Shown here one piece after another: positions 1-7,189 of a stretch of 17,782 nucleotides of DNA. The notes below the pieces were generated by a model. It was not told the DNA's origin, did not search any database, and was given only the letters and a program-made list of their open reading frames with translations. How positions within the stretch are numbered: the first letter of the stretch is position 1; every line of letters starts with the position of its first letter. Made by a program: the position numbers and the translations under genes. This DNA comes from an uncultured Clostridia bacterium (lineage in GTDB: Bacteria > Bacillota > Clostridia > UBA1381), in assembly GCA_910579415.1 (NCBI GenBank), contig CAJTUY010000041.1:1-17782 (forward strand), given 5' to 3'.

Positions 1-996
1 GGTATATGGGATTTTGTAAAAAACAGCGGTGAATACAACGCGGACAACTGGGAGCTTGACTTTGTTGGATTTTTACCGGGCAAACGCGAGAGCAGAAGAT
101 ATGTGGGTGACTACATAATGAATCAGAATGACGTCAGAAGCGAGGGACGTTTTGATGATATAATAGCGTATGGCGGATGGACAATGGATGACCACAACCC
201 TGCCGGAATTAACACAAGGGAAAAACCGAATATATTCCACCCTGCGCCGTCGCCGTTCGGAATACCGTATAGATGTGTTTATTCAAAAAATATAGAGAAT
301 CTTTATTTTGCGGGACGTAACATCAGCGTTACGCATACTGCTATGAGCGCGTCAAGAGTAATGGCAACCTGCGCTCTTTTAGGTCAGGCTGTCGGAACGG
401 CGGCATCTATTGCGGTTAAAAACGGCATAATGCCGCGTGAGGTTGGAGAAAAGCATATAGACGAATTGAAGCAGACGCTTATGTATGACGGCTGTTATCT
501 GCCGTTTAACAAAATGGAGATGTCAGACCTTACAAAAAATGCGATTATTACATCCACAGGAAGTAATGCGGAAAAGCTTTTAAACGGACTGGAACGAACA
601 ATTGACGGTGACGATAATTGCTGGAAGGGAAAGACGGGAGATACCATAACATTTGAATATGACAGAGAATATCTGATAAATGAAATTCGGCTTGTGTTCA
701 ACAGCGACCTTAACAGGGAAACGACAGGAGCGGGCAAGTATATTCCGGAGAAAATGACAGTTTGCAATATACATAAAAATGCTCCTGCGCTGAATGTTCC
801 CAAAACGCTTGTAAAGAGTATGAAAATAGAGCTGTGCGGTGCTGATAATATATGGCGTGAGATTAAAGGAATAGAGAATAATCATCAGAGACTTGTAACG
901 GTCAAGGTCGGAGAAAATGCAAAAGCGGTACGCTTTACGCTCACAGAAACCAACGGAAATGAACAGGCGGAAATTTATTCGATAGATTTAAAATAA
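1..996 (+). CDS. FAD-dependent oxidoreductase (FAD_oxidored family), 5'-truncated
   Basis: The frame is open from base 1, so the 331 visible codons are the C-terminal part of a longer protein; the N-terminal Rossmann FAD-binding glycine motif must lie left of the window. Visible residues 27-33 read GKRESRR and residues 101-126 read LYFAGRN followed by a THTAMSASRVMATCA segment. Both are hallmarks of the FAD_oxidored family (PF12831-type), where the second stretch closes the FAD site. From about residue 185 the protein becomes a beta-rich, discoidin-like (F5/8 type C-like) segment, which hints at carbohydrate contact. Members of this family are common in polysaccharide-utilisation clusters but their substrates are mostly unknown. 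The stop lies 24 nt before the next gene, so it is probably co-transcribed. Family assignment is fairly sure; the substrate is not known. Confidence 0.85.
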   Translation, partial: GIWDFVKNSGEYNADNWELDFVGFLPGKRESRRYVGDYIMNQNDVRSEGRFDDIIAYGGWTMDDHNPAGINTREKPNIFHPAPSPFGIPYRCVYSKNIENLYFAGRNISVTHTAMSASRVMATCALLGQAVGTAASIAVKNGIMPREVGEKHIDELKQTLMYDGCYLPFNKMEMSDLTKNAIITSTGSNAEKLLNGLERTIDGDDNCWKGKTGDTITFEYDREYLINEIRLVFNSDLNRETTGAGKYIPEKMTVCNIHKNAPALNVPKTLVKSMKIELCGADNIWREIKGIENNHQRLVTVKVGENAKAVRFTLTETNGNEQAEIYSIDLK

Positions 997-1004
997 ACTC
1001 GGGA

Positions 1005-1009
1005 AGGAG
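1005..1009 (+). promoter_or_regulatory. Ribosome binding site fixing a TTG start
   Basis: AGGAG sits 11 nt upstream of TTG at 1021. The only nearby ATG (1010-1012) runs into a stop after four codons, so TTG is the only sensible start for the following gene. Confidence 0.6.
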
Positions 1010-1020
1010 ATGGCAAGAGG

Positions 1021-2982
1021 TTGAATTTCAGACAAGTAAATCTTGATTTTCACACGAGTGAAATGATAGAGAATATAGGAGAAAAATTTAATAAGGAACA
1101 GTTTCAGGCAGCTCTCAAAAAAGGGTGTGTAAATTCTGTCACACTGTTTGCAAAATGCCATCACGGGTGGTCGTATCACCCGACAAAAACTAATGAAATG
1201 CACCCTCATCTTAATTTTGACTTGCTGGGGGCGCAGATTGAGGCGGCACACGAGATAGGAGTAAAGACGCCTGTATATATATCGGCAGGGCTGGACGAAA
1301 AAACAGCTCGCCGTCACCGTGAATGGCTTGTCAGAAATAAAGACGAGTCTACAATGTGGGCAAAGGATTTTACTGAAGCAGGTTATCATAAGCTTTGTAT
1401 GTCTTCTCCGTATCTGGATTATTTAATAGAACAGATTGAAGAGGTATGTGAAAATTATGACGCTGACGGAATATTTCTTGATATTGTCGGTGTTCAGCCG
1501 TGCTATTGCCAGAGTTGTATAGCGGAGCGTACCGCAATGGGAATGGACCCTTATGATGAAAAAGCAGTTCTTGAACACGCGGAAATGGTGTATAAGAGAT
1601 ATGCCGAAAAAACACGCAAGGCGGTTGATAAATATAAAAAGGGACTTCCGCTGTTTCATAACGGAGGACATATCCGTCAGGGCAGACGTGATTTGGCGTA
1701 TTATAACACACATCTGGAGATTGAAAGCCTGCCTACGGGCGGTTGGGGATATGACCATTTTCCGTTTTCGGCAAGATATTGTCAGGGCTTGGGTATAGAA
1801 TATCTCGGTATGACAGGTAAATTCCATAGCTCGTGGGGAGAGTTCGGAGGCTTTAAGCACCCGAACGCGCTCAGATACGAGGTGTCACTTGCTGCGGCGA
1901 ACGGCGCAAAATGTTCGATAGGCGACCAGTTAGCACCTAACGGTGAAATGGATATGGTTACATATGATTTAATCGGGCGCGCATATGCGGAGTTGAAGGA
2001 GAAAGAAGCTTGGCTTGATAATGTTGCATCTGTGTCAGATATTGCCGTAATAGCGCCTGAGGCATACAGCCGGGCGTTAAGTACGGGTCAGATGACGCAG
2101 GTAGATGATTCAGGCAGCGGCGTGAGCAGAATTTTGCTCGAAGGAAAGTATCTGTTCGATGTGGCGGATTTTGAAACGGAGCTTGATAAATATAAGGTAG
2201 TCATTCTGCCTGACGTAATAAGGGCAGACGAGAAATTTGCACTGAAATTAAAACAATTCTGCAAAAACGGCGGTAAGATACTCGCTACGGGAAAATCGGC
2301 TTTGTATGAGGATAAGAATGAATTTTGCCTTGGGCTTGGTGCAGAGTGGATTAAGGAAAGTCCGTACAGACCCGACTATTTCAGACCGTCTGTAAAAATT
2401 GACGGTATGGGCGAGACGGGATATGTGATGTACGGCAATGGTGAAAGAGTACGCTGTACAGGTACAGAGCTTGGCGTACGCGAAAATCCGTATTTTAACC
2501 GTTCATACAAGCATTTCTGTTCACATCAGCATACGCCGAACAGCGGTGAATACGGAGGCGCAGGAATGACCGAGGGACAGGACGGAATATATATTGCCTG
2601 GGATATTTTTAATGATTATGCAGTAAGCGGAGAAATACATTTGAAGCAAATAGTGGTTTTTGCGCTTGACAGACTGCTCGGCGAAAGAAAAACGCTTATA
2701 ACAAATCTTCCTGCGCAGGGAGTGGCAACGCTTATGGAGCAGAGCGGCAGACAAATATGTCATCTGCTTTATGCAAGTCCTGTAAAGCGCGGCAATGGAG
2801 TTGAAATAATCGAGGATATACTGCCTGTATACGATATTTCGGTAAGCATAAGAACCGATAAAAATATAAGACGTGTTTATCTTGCTCCGCAGATGGAGGA
2901 AATTCCGTTTACTTATGAAAACGGACGCGTTACGGTTCAGATAAAAAAACTGGAATGTCATCAGATGGTAGTATTTGAATGA
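1021..2982 (+). CDS. Putative glycoside hydrolase, GHL6-like with beta-galactosidase trimerisation-type domain
   Basis: A 653-residue protein that starts with TTG. The N-terminal part (about residues 5-320) has the look of a TIM-barrel hydrolase of the 'hypothetical glycosyl hydrolase 6' group: HHGWSYHPTK near residue 48, a D-G-I-F-L-D154-I strand end, the cysteine motif C161-Y-C163-Q-S-C166, and HLE233IE235SLP followed by GGWGYD. D154 and E233 or E235 are candidate catalytic acids (inference). Residues about 340-430 resemble the class I amidotransferase-like beta-galactosidase trimerisation domain (VVILPDVIRAD, then FCKNGGKILATG). The C-terminal part is probably a beta-sandwich. There is no signal peptide, so it is probably cytoplasmic. 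Homologues are often named alpha-L-fucosidase, which would suit the fucI gene in this operon, but the sequence does not prove that specificity. Confidence 0.75.
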   Translation: MNFRQVNLDFHTSEMIENIGEKFNKEQFQAALKKGCVNSVTLFAKCHHGWSYHPTKTNEMHPHLNFDLLGAQIEAAHEIGVKTPVYISAGLDEKTARRHREWLVRNKDESTMWAKDFTEAGYHKLCMSSPYLDYLIEQIEEVCENYDADGIFLDIVGVQPCYCQSCIAERTAMGMDPYDEKAVLEHAEMVYKRYAEKTRKAVDKYKKGLPLFHNGGHIRQGRRDLAYYNTHLEIESLPTGGWGYDHFPFSARYCQGLGIEYLGMTGKFHSSWGEFGGFKHPNALRYEVSLAAANGAKCSIGDQLAPNGEMDMVTYDLIGRAYAELKEKEAWLDNVASVSDIAVIAPEAYSRALSTGQMTQVDDSGSGVSRILLEGKYLFDVADFETELDKYKVVILPDVIRADEKFALKLKQFCKNGGKILATGKSALYEDKNEFCLGLGAEWIKESPYRPDYFRPSVKIDGMGETGYVMYGNGERVRCTGTELGVRENPYFNRSYKHFCSHQHTPNSGEYGGAGMTEGQDGIYIAWDIFNDYAVSGEIHLKQIVVFALDRLLGERKTLITNLPAQGVATLMEQSGRQICHLLYASPVKRGNGVEIIEDILPVYDISVSIRTDKNIRRVYLAPQMEEIPFTYENGRVTVQIKKLECHQMVVFE

Positions 2983-2996
2983 GAGGGATTTGAAAG

Positions 2997-3734
2997 ATGA
3001 AGGTATTGGCGATAGGAAACAGCTTTTCGAGCGATGCTATGCGTTATTTGCATAATATAGCGAAAGCTGACGGAGTGGATATAAAAACGGTGAACCTGTT
3101 TATCGGCGGCTGTCCTCTGTCAAGACATTATTCTAATATGCATAATGACGCGGCAGATTATGACTTTGAATTTAACGGCGAACGAACGGGAATTAAAGTG
3201 TCAATACGTCAGGCGCTGCAAAGTGATGTTTGGGACGTTGTAACCTTACAGCAGGCAAGCAGTCTGAGTATTGACTACGATACATATCAGCCGTATCTCG
3301 GAGCGATTGCAGATTATGTACGCATACACGCGCCTAAAGCAAAAATTATGCTGCATCAGACGTGGGCGTATGAGCAGGACAGTGATAGGCTGACTAAGGA
3401 GCTTGGATATAAAAATCAAACGGAAATGTTTGAGGACCTAAAATCGGCATATGCAAAAGCGGCTCAGGAACTGGGTGATATAGACTTTATCCCTTCGGGT
3501 GAAACATTTCAGAATTTAATAAAGACGGGTATAGGTCATATTCACCGCGACACCTTCCACGCGTCGTTGGGACTTGGACGTCTGGCGCTTGGATATGTTT
3601 GGTATGAAACACTGACGGGAAAGAATTGTGCAGATAACAGCTTTGCAGAGCTTGACGAGCCTGTAACAGAGCAGGATAAAAAAGCGGCGCAGATTTGTGC
3701 GCATAAAGCAGCAGAGCAGTACAGGAGGATATAA
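2997..3734 (+). CDS. DUF4886 / SGNH-hydrolase-like protein, probable deacylase or esterase
   Basis: A 245-residue protein whose N-terminus (MKVLAIGNSFS) gives a GDSL-like block I with S9 as the candidate nucleophile. The segment DVVTLQQASSLS corresponds to a central SGNH block. HRD185TFH188 supplies the Asp-x-x-His of block V. These blocks and the length fit the DUF4886 family. Related SGNH enzymes remove acetyl or other ester groups from carbohydrates, so a role in removing ester groups from the glycan handled by this operon is likely but inferred. No signal peptide is visible. It begins 14 nt after the previous stop and ends 1 nt before the next start, so translation is probably coupled to the following gene. 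Confidence 0.75.
   Translation: MKVLAIGNSFSSDAMRYLHNIAKADGVDIKTVNLFIGGCPLSRHYSNMHNDAADYDFEFNGERTGIKVSIRQALQSDVWDVVTLQQASSLSIDYDTYQPYLGAIADYVRIHAPKAKIMLHQTWAYEQDSDRLTKELGYKNQTEMFEDLKSAYAKAAQELGDIDFIPSGETFQNLIKTGIGHIHRDTFHASLGLGRLALGYVWYETLTGKNCADNSFAELDEPVTEQDKKAAQICAHKAAEQYRRI
3723..3728 (+). promoter_or_regulatory. Ribosome binding site for the GH94-like gene
   Basis: A perfect AGGAGG lies 7 nt before ATG 3736. It fixes that start in preference to the in-frame upstream ATG at 3697, which would overlap the end of the DUF4886 gene by 38 nt and has no such site. Confidence 0.75.
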
Positions 3735-3735
3735 T

Positions 3736-5994
3736 ATGTATAAATTTAATAACAGGGAAATAACTTTTGATAAGTATAATACGCCTACACCGTGGATGAA
3801 CTATCTTTCAAACGGTACATTCCATACTATGATTTCTCAGGCAGGCGGCGGAGTGGCATTTTATAAATCGCCGCAGATATGGAGAATAAATCATTATCGT
3901 TTTTTCCATCTGCCGACTGACAGAAGCGGTTTTTATACCTACATTAAAGATGGCGCGGACATATGGTGTCCGACCAACGAACCGTGTAAGGTAAAGCCTG
4001 ACGAGTGGAGTTCAACGCATGGTATGGGATATACGCGCTTTGAAGCTAAAAAGAACGGTCTGGCGGTTAACAGTACATATTTTGTTGGTGAATATGAGGA
4101 CGCGCTTATATGGAACCTGAAAATAAAATCGGACAGTGACAAAAAAATTTCTGTTTTCCCTTATGTAGAACTGGGTATGATGGAATTTATGCGTGAATTA
4201 CAGTGGCAATGCTATAACAAGCATCAGCTTACCGCATATAATCTCGGCGATATTCTGGTATACAAATACGGAGTGGAGGACCAGCCTCGTCCGAATGAAA
4301 CGCCGCTTGTATACTTTGCAGCGGATACGGAGGTTACAGCGTTTGACTGTGACCGTGATGAATTTGTCGGTTCTTACAGAAGTGAGGAAAATCCTCAGAA
4401 TGTTGAAGGGGGAAAATGTACAAATTCAACGCTTTACGGCGGCGACCCGTGTTTTGCGCTTCAGCTTGACATAGAGCTAAAGGCAGGCGAGGAAAAAATA
4501 GTGAATATTTTTCTTGGCACGGCAATGACGGAAAATGATATAAAAAAGAGTGTAAGTCATTGCAGAGAAAAGGATTTTGTAAATAAATCATATAACAGGT
4601 TAAAGGAACAGTGGGACAATTATCTTGGCAAATTCCAGTGTGAAATACCTGATAAAGACGCTCAGACAATGATAAATATATGGAATCCGTATCAGGCGGA
4701 GCGTAATTTCCAGTTTTCGCGTAATATAAGCTATTATGCAACAGGTACTTTCAGAGGAGTTGGAGTCAGGGATACTGCTCAGGATATTCTGGCAATGGTT
4801 CCGTTTGACCTCAGAAGAGCAAAAAATAAACTTAACCTTTTGTTTACACAGCAGTATCAGGACGGTCACTGCAACCACTATTGTTTCCCGACAGAGGGAT
4901 GGGAGCCTGTAACCCGTATTCACAGTGATAATCATTTATGGCTTGTAATGACATGTTACCATATAATTATGGAGGAGGGCAGTCTTGATTATCTCGACGA
5001 GGTTGTGAATTTTTATGACGGAGGCAGTGCAACGGTATGGGAGCATATTAAGAAATCAATTGATTTCTGTATGTCTAATCTCGGAATAAACGGATTTCCG
5101 CTTATGCTTTCTTCTGACTGGAACGATATGCTTTATAAAGTGTGCCGTAAAGGCAAGGGCGAGAGTATATGGACGTCTATGCAGTTCGGAACTGTTTTAA
5201 GAATGATAGCTGAAATTGCCGCGCTTAAAGGCGAGGACAGCCAAAAGTACCTTGATATATATGAAACTCAGAAAAAGCTTGTTAACGAAAAGGCGTGGGA
5301 CGGTAAGTGGTATATACGTTGTATAACAGACGAGGGTCGCTACATAGGAAGTGAAAAAGAGCCTCAGGCGAAAATATGGCTTAACACGCAGAGCTGGTCT
5401 GTAATAAGCGGTATGGGTGATAACGGAAACATCGCTATGGACAATGTAAACAAGTATCTTGATACTGAACTTGGAATAAAAAAAATACATCCGTCAATGC
5501 AGGATTATCCAACAAAGGAAGACCCTCTTACATATTACAATAAGGGCTGCGGAGAAAACGGCAGTGTGTTCTGCCACGCTAATACTTGGGCAATTATCGC
5601 AGAATGTATGTTGAAACACCCTGAAAGAGCCTATAAGTACTATCATCAGCTTTTACCTATGATAGCTCAGCAAAAAGCAGGTGAATGGCGTTATAAGGCA
5701 GAGCCTTATGTGTACGCTTCAAACATTTTCGGACCTGAAAGCGATAAGTTCGGGCTTGCAAACGTATCGTGGCTTACAGGAACGGCGGCTTGGATGTATA
5801 TTGCGGTTACACAGTATATGTTCGGTATACGCGCAAGATGGGACGGACTTGAAATTGACCCGTGTCTTGCGGACGAAATGCTGCCTGCCAGAATTACAAG
5901 GGTATTTCGAGGACATAGGTATGATATTACGATTACTAAAAATGAAAAGACGTTTATACCTGAGTCGGATAAAGATGTCAGCGTAGTTATTTAA
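3736..5994 (+). CDS. GH94-like (glycosyltransferase-36 type) glycoside phosphorylase or hydrolase
   Basis: A 752-residue protein. The N-terminal NTPTPWMNYLSNGTFHTMIS segment and the GGGVAFYKSP region resemble the beta-sandwich of cellobiose and chitobiose phosphorylases. The catalytic (alpha/alpha)6-barrel part contains V-R345-D346-T-A-Q-D350, the HSDNHLWLV segment, S-D461-W-N-D464 and GENG followed by C-H614-A-N-T-W. In characterised GH94 enzymes the Asp of the DWND motif is the general acid, and the ENG...H segment forms the phosphate pocket; D461 and H614 occupy these positions. The protein would split a glycosidic bond in the cytoplasm, using phosphate if the pocket works. It is slightly shorter than typical cellobiose phosphorylases (about 800 residues) and several pocket residues differ (GCGENGSVF), so the substrate is uncertain and hydrolysis is not excluded. 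It lacks a signal peptide. The start is set by the AGGAGG at 3723. Confidence 0.8.
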   Translation: MYKFNNREITFDKYNTPTPWMNYLSNGTFHTMISQAGGGVAFYKSPQIWRINHYRFFHLPTDRSGFYTYIKDGADIWCPTNEPCKVKPDEWSSTHGMGYTRFEAKKNGLAVNSTYFVGEYEDALIWNLKIKSDSDKKISVFPYVELGMMEFMRELQWQCYNKHQLTAYNLGDILVYKYGVEDQPRPNETPLVYFAADTEVTAFDCDRDEFVGSYRSEENPQNVEGGKCTNSTLYGGDPCFALQLDIELKAGEEKIVNIFLGTAMTENDIKKSVSHCREKDFVNKSYNRLKEQWDNYLGKFQCEIPDKDAQTMINIWNPYQAERNFQFSRNISYYATGTFRGVGVRDTAQDILAMVPFDLRRAKNKLNLLFTQQYQDGHCNHYCFPTEGWEPVTRIHSDNHLWLVMTCYHIIMEEGSLDYLDEVVNFYDGGSATVWEHIKKSIDFCMSNLGINGFPLMLSSDWNDMLYKVCRKGKGESIWTSMQFGTVLRMIAEIAALKGEDSQKYLDIYETQKKLVNEKAWDGKWYIRCITDEGRYIGSEKEPQAKIWLNTQSWSVISGMGDNGNIAMDNVNKYLDTELGIKKIHPSMQDYPTKEDPLTYYNKGCGENGSVFCHANTWAIIAECMLKHPERAYKYYHQLLPMIAQQKAGEWRYKAEPYVYASNIFGPESDKFGLANVSWLTGTAAWMYIAVTQYMFGIRARWDGLEIDPCLADEMLPARITRVFRGHRYDITITKNEKTFIPESDKDVSVVI

Positions 5995-6006
5995 ATCGGA
6001 GGTATT

Positions 6007-7167
6007 ATGGATTTTAAGAATTTAAAAAACTTTATGGATAGTCTGACGGATTGGATTATTCCGGGTAACAGCGCGGTTGTCTATAAGGACGGTCAAAAGG
6101 TGTTCGAGTATAGTTCAGGCTATTCCGATTTGGAAAATAAGATAAAGATGACGGGCGAAGAGAATATAAATATTTATTCTTGCTCAAAGGTTGCGACAGT
6201 AACCGCAGCTCTGCAGCTTTATGAACAGGGAAAATTCCTGTTAAGTGACCCGCTTTACGAGTATATTCCCGAATTTAAGGAAATGTATGTTAGAAGCGGA
6301 GAACGCCTGGAAAAAGCAAAAAATCCAATTACACTGCGGAATTTGTTCACAATGACGGCAGGTCTGACCTACAATATGGATACTGACGCATTTAAAGAGG
6401 CAAATAAAATAACAGGCGGTAAAATGGATACGATGACGGTTGTAAAATGTATTGCAAAAGACCCTTTGCAGTTTGAACCGGGTGAGAGTTGGGGTTACAG
6501 CTTGTGCCACGACGTGCTTGCCGCTGTTGTAGAGGTGATTTCGGGAAAACGTTTCTCGGAATATATGAAACAGAATATATTTGAACCTCTGGATATGAAA
6601 TATTCCTGCTATCATGCGTCCAAAGAAATAGAAAAACGTATGGCACAGCAGTATATTTATGATACAGGTGGAGAAAAAGACATTGTCACGCTGCAAAACA
6701 GTCAGAACAGCAGAGGAGTTATAAAGAACACGGGCGGCAATTCGCTGGTACCGGGTGAAGAGTATGACAGCGGCGGAGCAGGAATTATCACAACTGTACA
6801 GGATTATGCAAAATTTGCGGCAGCACTTGCAAATAAAGGTCTTGGAATAAACAATAACAGGATAATCAGCTCGGGGACTGTTGAATTATTAAGAACAAAT
6901 CAGTTAAATAACGAGCAGATGAAGGGATATAACTGGCACCGGCTTGCAGGCTACGGCTACGGTCTTGGCGTAAGGACAATGGTTGACAAAGCGGCGGCAG
7001 GCTCCAACGGCTCAATAGGTGAATTTGGCTGGGGCGGCGCGGCAGGTTCAAATATACTGGTAGATACAGATTTGAATTTAGCTGTATTCTATGCGCATCA
7101 TATGCTTAATCCGCAGGAAGAATATTATCAGCCAAGATTGAGAAATGTAATATATTCAAGTATATAA
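6007..7167 (+). CDS. Beta-lactamase-fold serine hydrolase (class C / esterase-like)
   Basis: A 386-residue protein of the penicillin-binding-protein/class C beta-lactamase superfamily. S58-C-S-K61 is the S-x-x-K motif with the nucleophilic serine. Y164-S-L takes the place of the Y-x-N motif, and E339-F-G-W-G-G-A-A-G347 is the glycine-rich strand equivalent to K-T-G/H-x-G. The lack of Asn in the second motif and the missing signal peptide argue against a secreted beta-lactamase. A cytoplasmic esterase or amidase acting on the operon's substrate is more likely (inference). A GGAGG at 5998-6002 precedes the ATG by only 4 nt; a second in-frame ATG at codon 11 has no better site. It starts 12 nt after the GH94-like gene and ends 22 nt before fucI. 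Confidence 0.8.
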   Translation: MDFKNLKNFMDSLTDWIIPGNSAVVYKDGQKVFEYSSGYSDLENKIKMTGEENINIYSCSKVATVTAALQLYEQGKFLLSDPLYEYIPEFKEMYVRSGERLEKAKNPITLRNLFTMTAGLTYNMDTDAFKEANKITGGKMDTMTVVKCIAKDPLQFEPGESWGYSLCHDVLAAVVEVISGKRFSEYMKQNIFEPLDMKYSCYHASKEIEKRMAQQYIYDTGGEKDIVTLQNSQNSRGVIKNTGGNSLVPGEEYDSGGAGIITTVQDYAKFAAALANKGLGINNNRIISSGTVELLRTNQLNNEQMKGYNWHRLAGYGYGLGVRTMVDKAAAGSNGSIGEFGWGGAAGSNILVDTDLNLAVFYAHHMLNPQEEYYQPRLRNVIYSSI

Positions 7168-7189
7168 TAAAAGAAAGGAAGTAGATAAA

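Noticed and set aside
3697..3735. Upstream in-frame ATG at 3697 as the start of the GH94-like protein
   Set aside because: It would overlap the DUF4886 gene by 38 nt and has no ribosome binding site, while ATG 3736 has AGGAGG 7 nt upstream and begins with family-typical sequence.
4334..4935. Long open frames on the strand opposite the GH94-like gene
   Set aside because: They lie wholly inside a well-supported gene, encode Cys/Tyr-rich sequence of no recognisable family and lack ribosome binding sites; they are reading-frame shadows.
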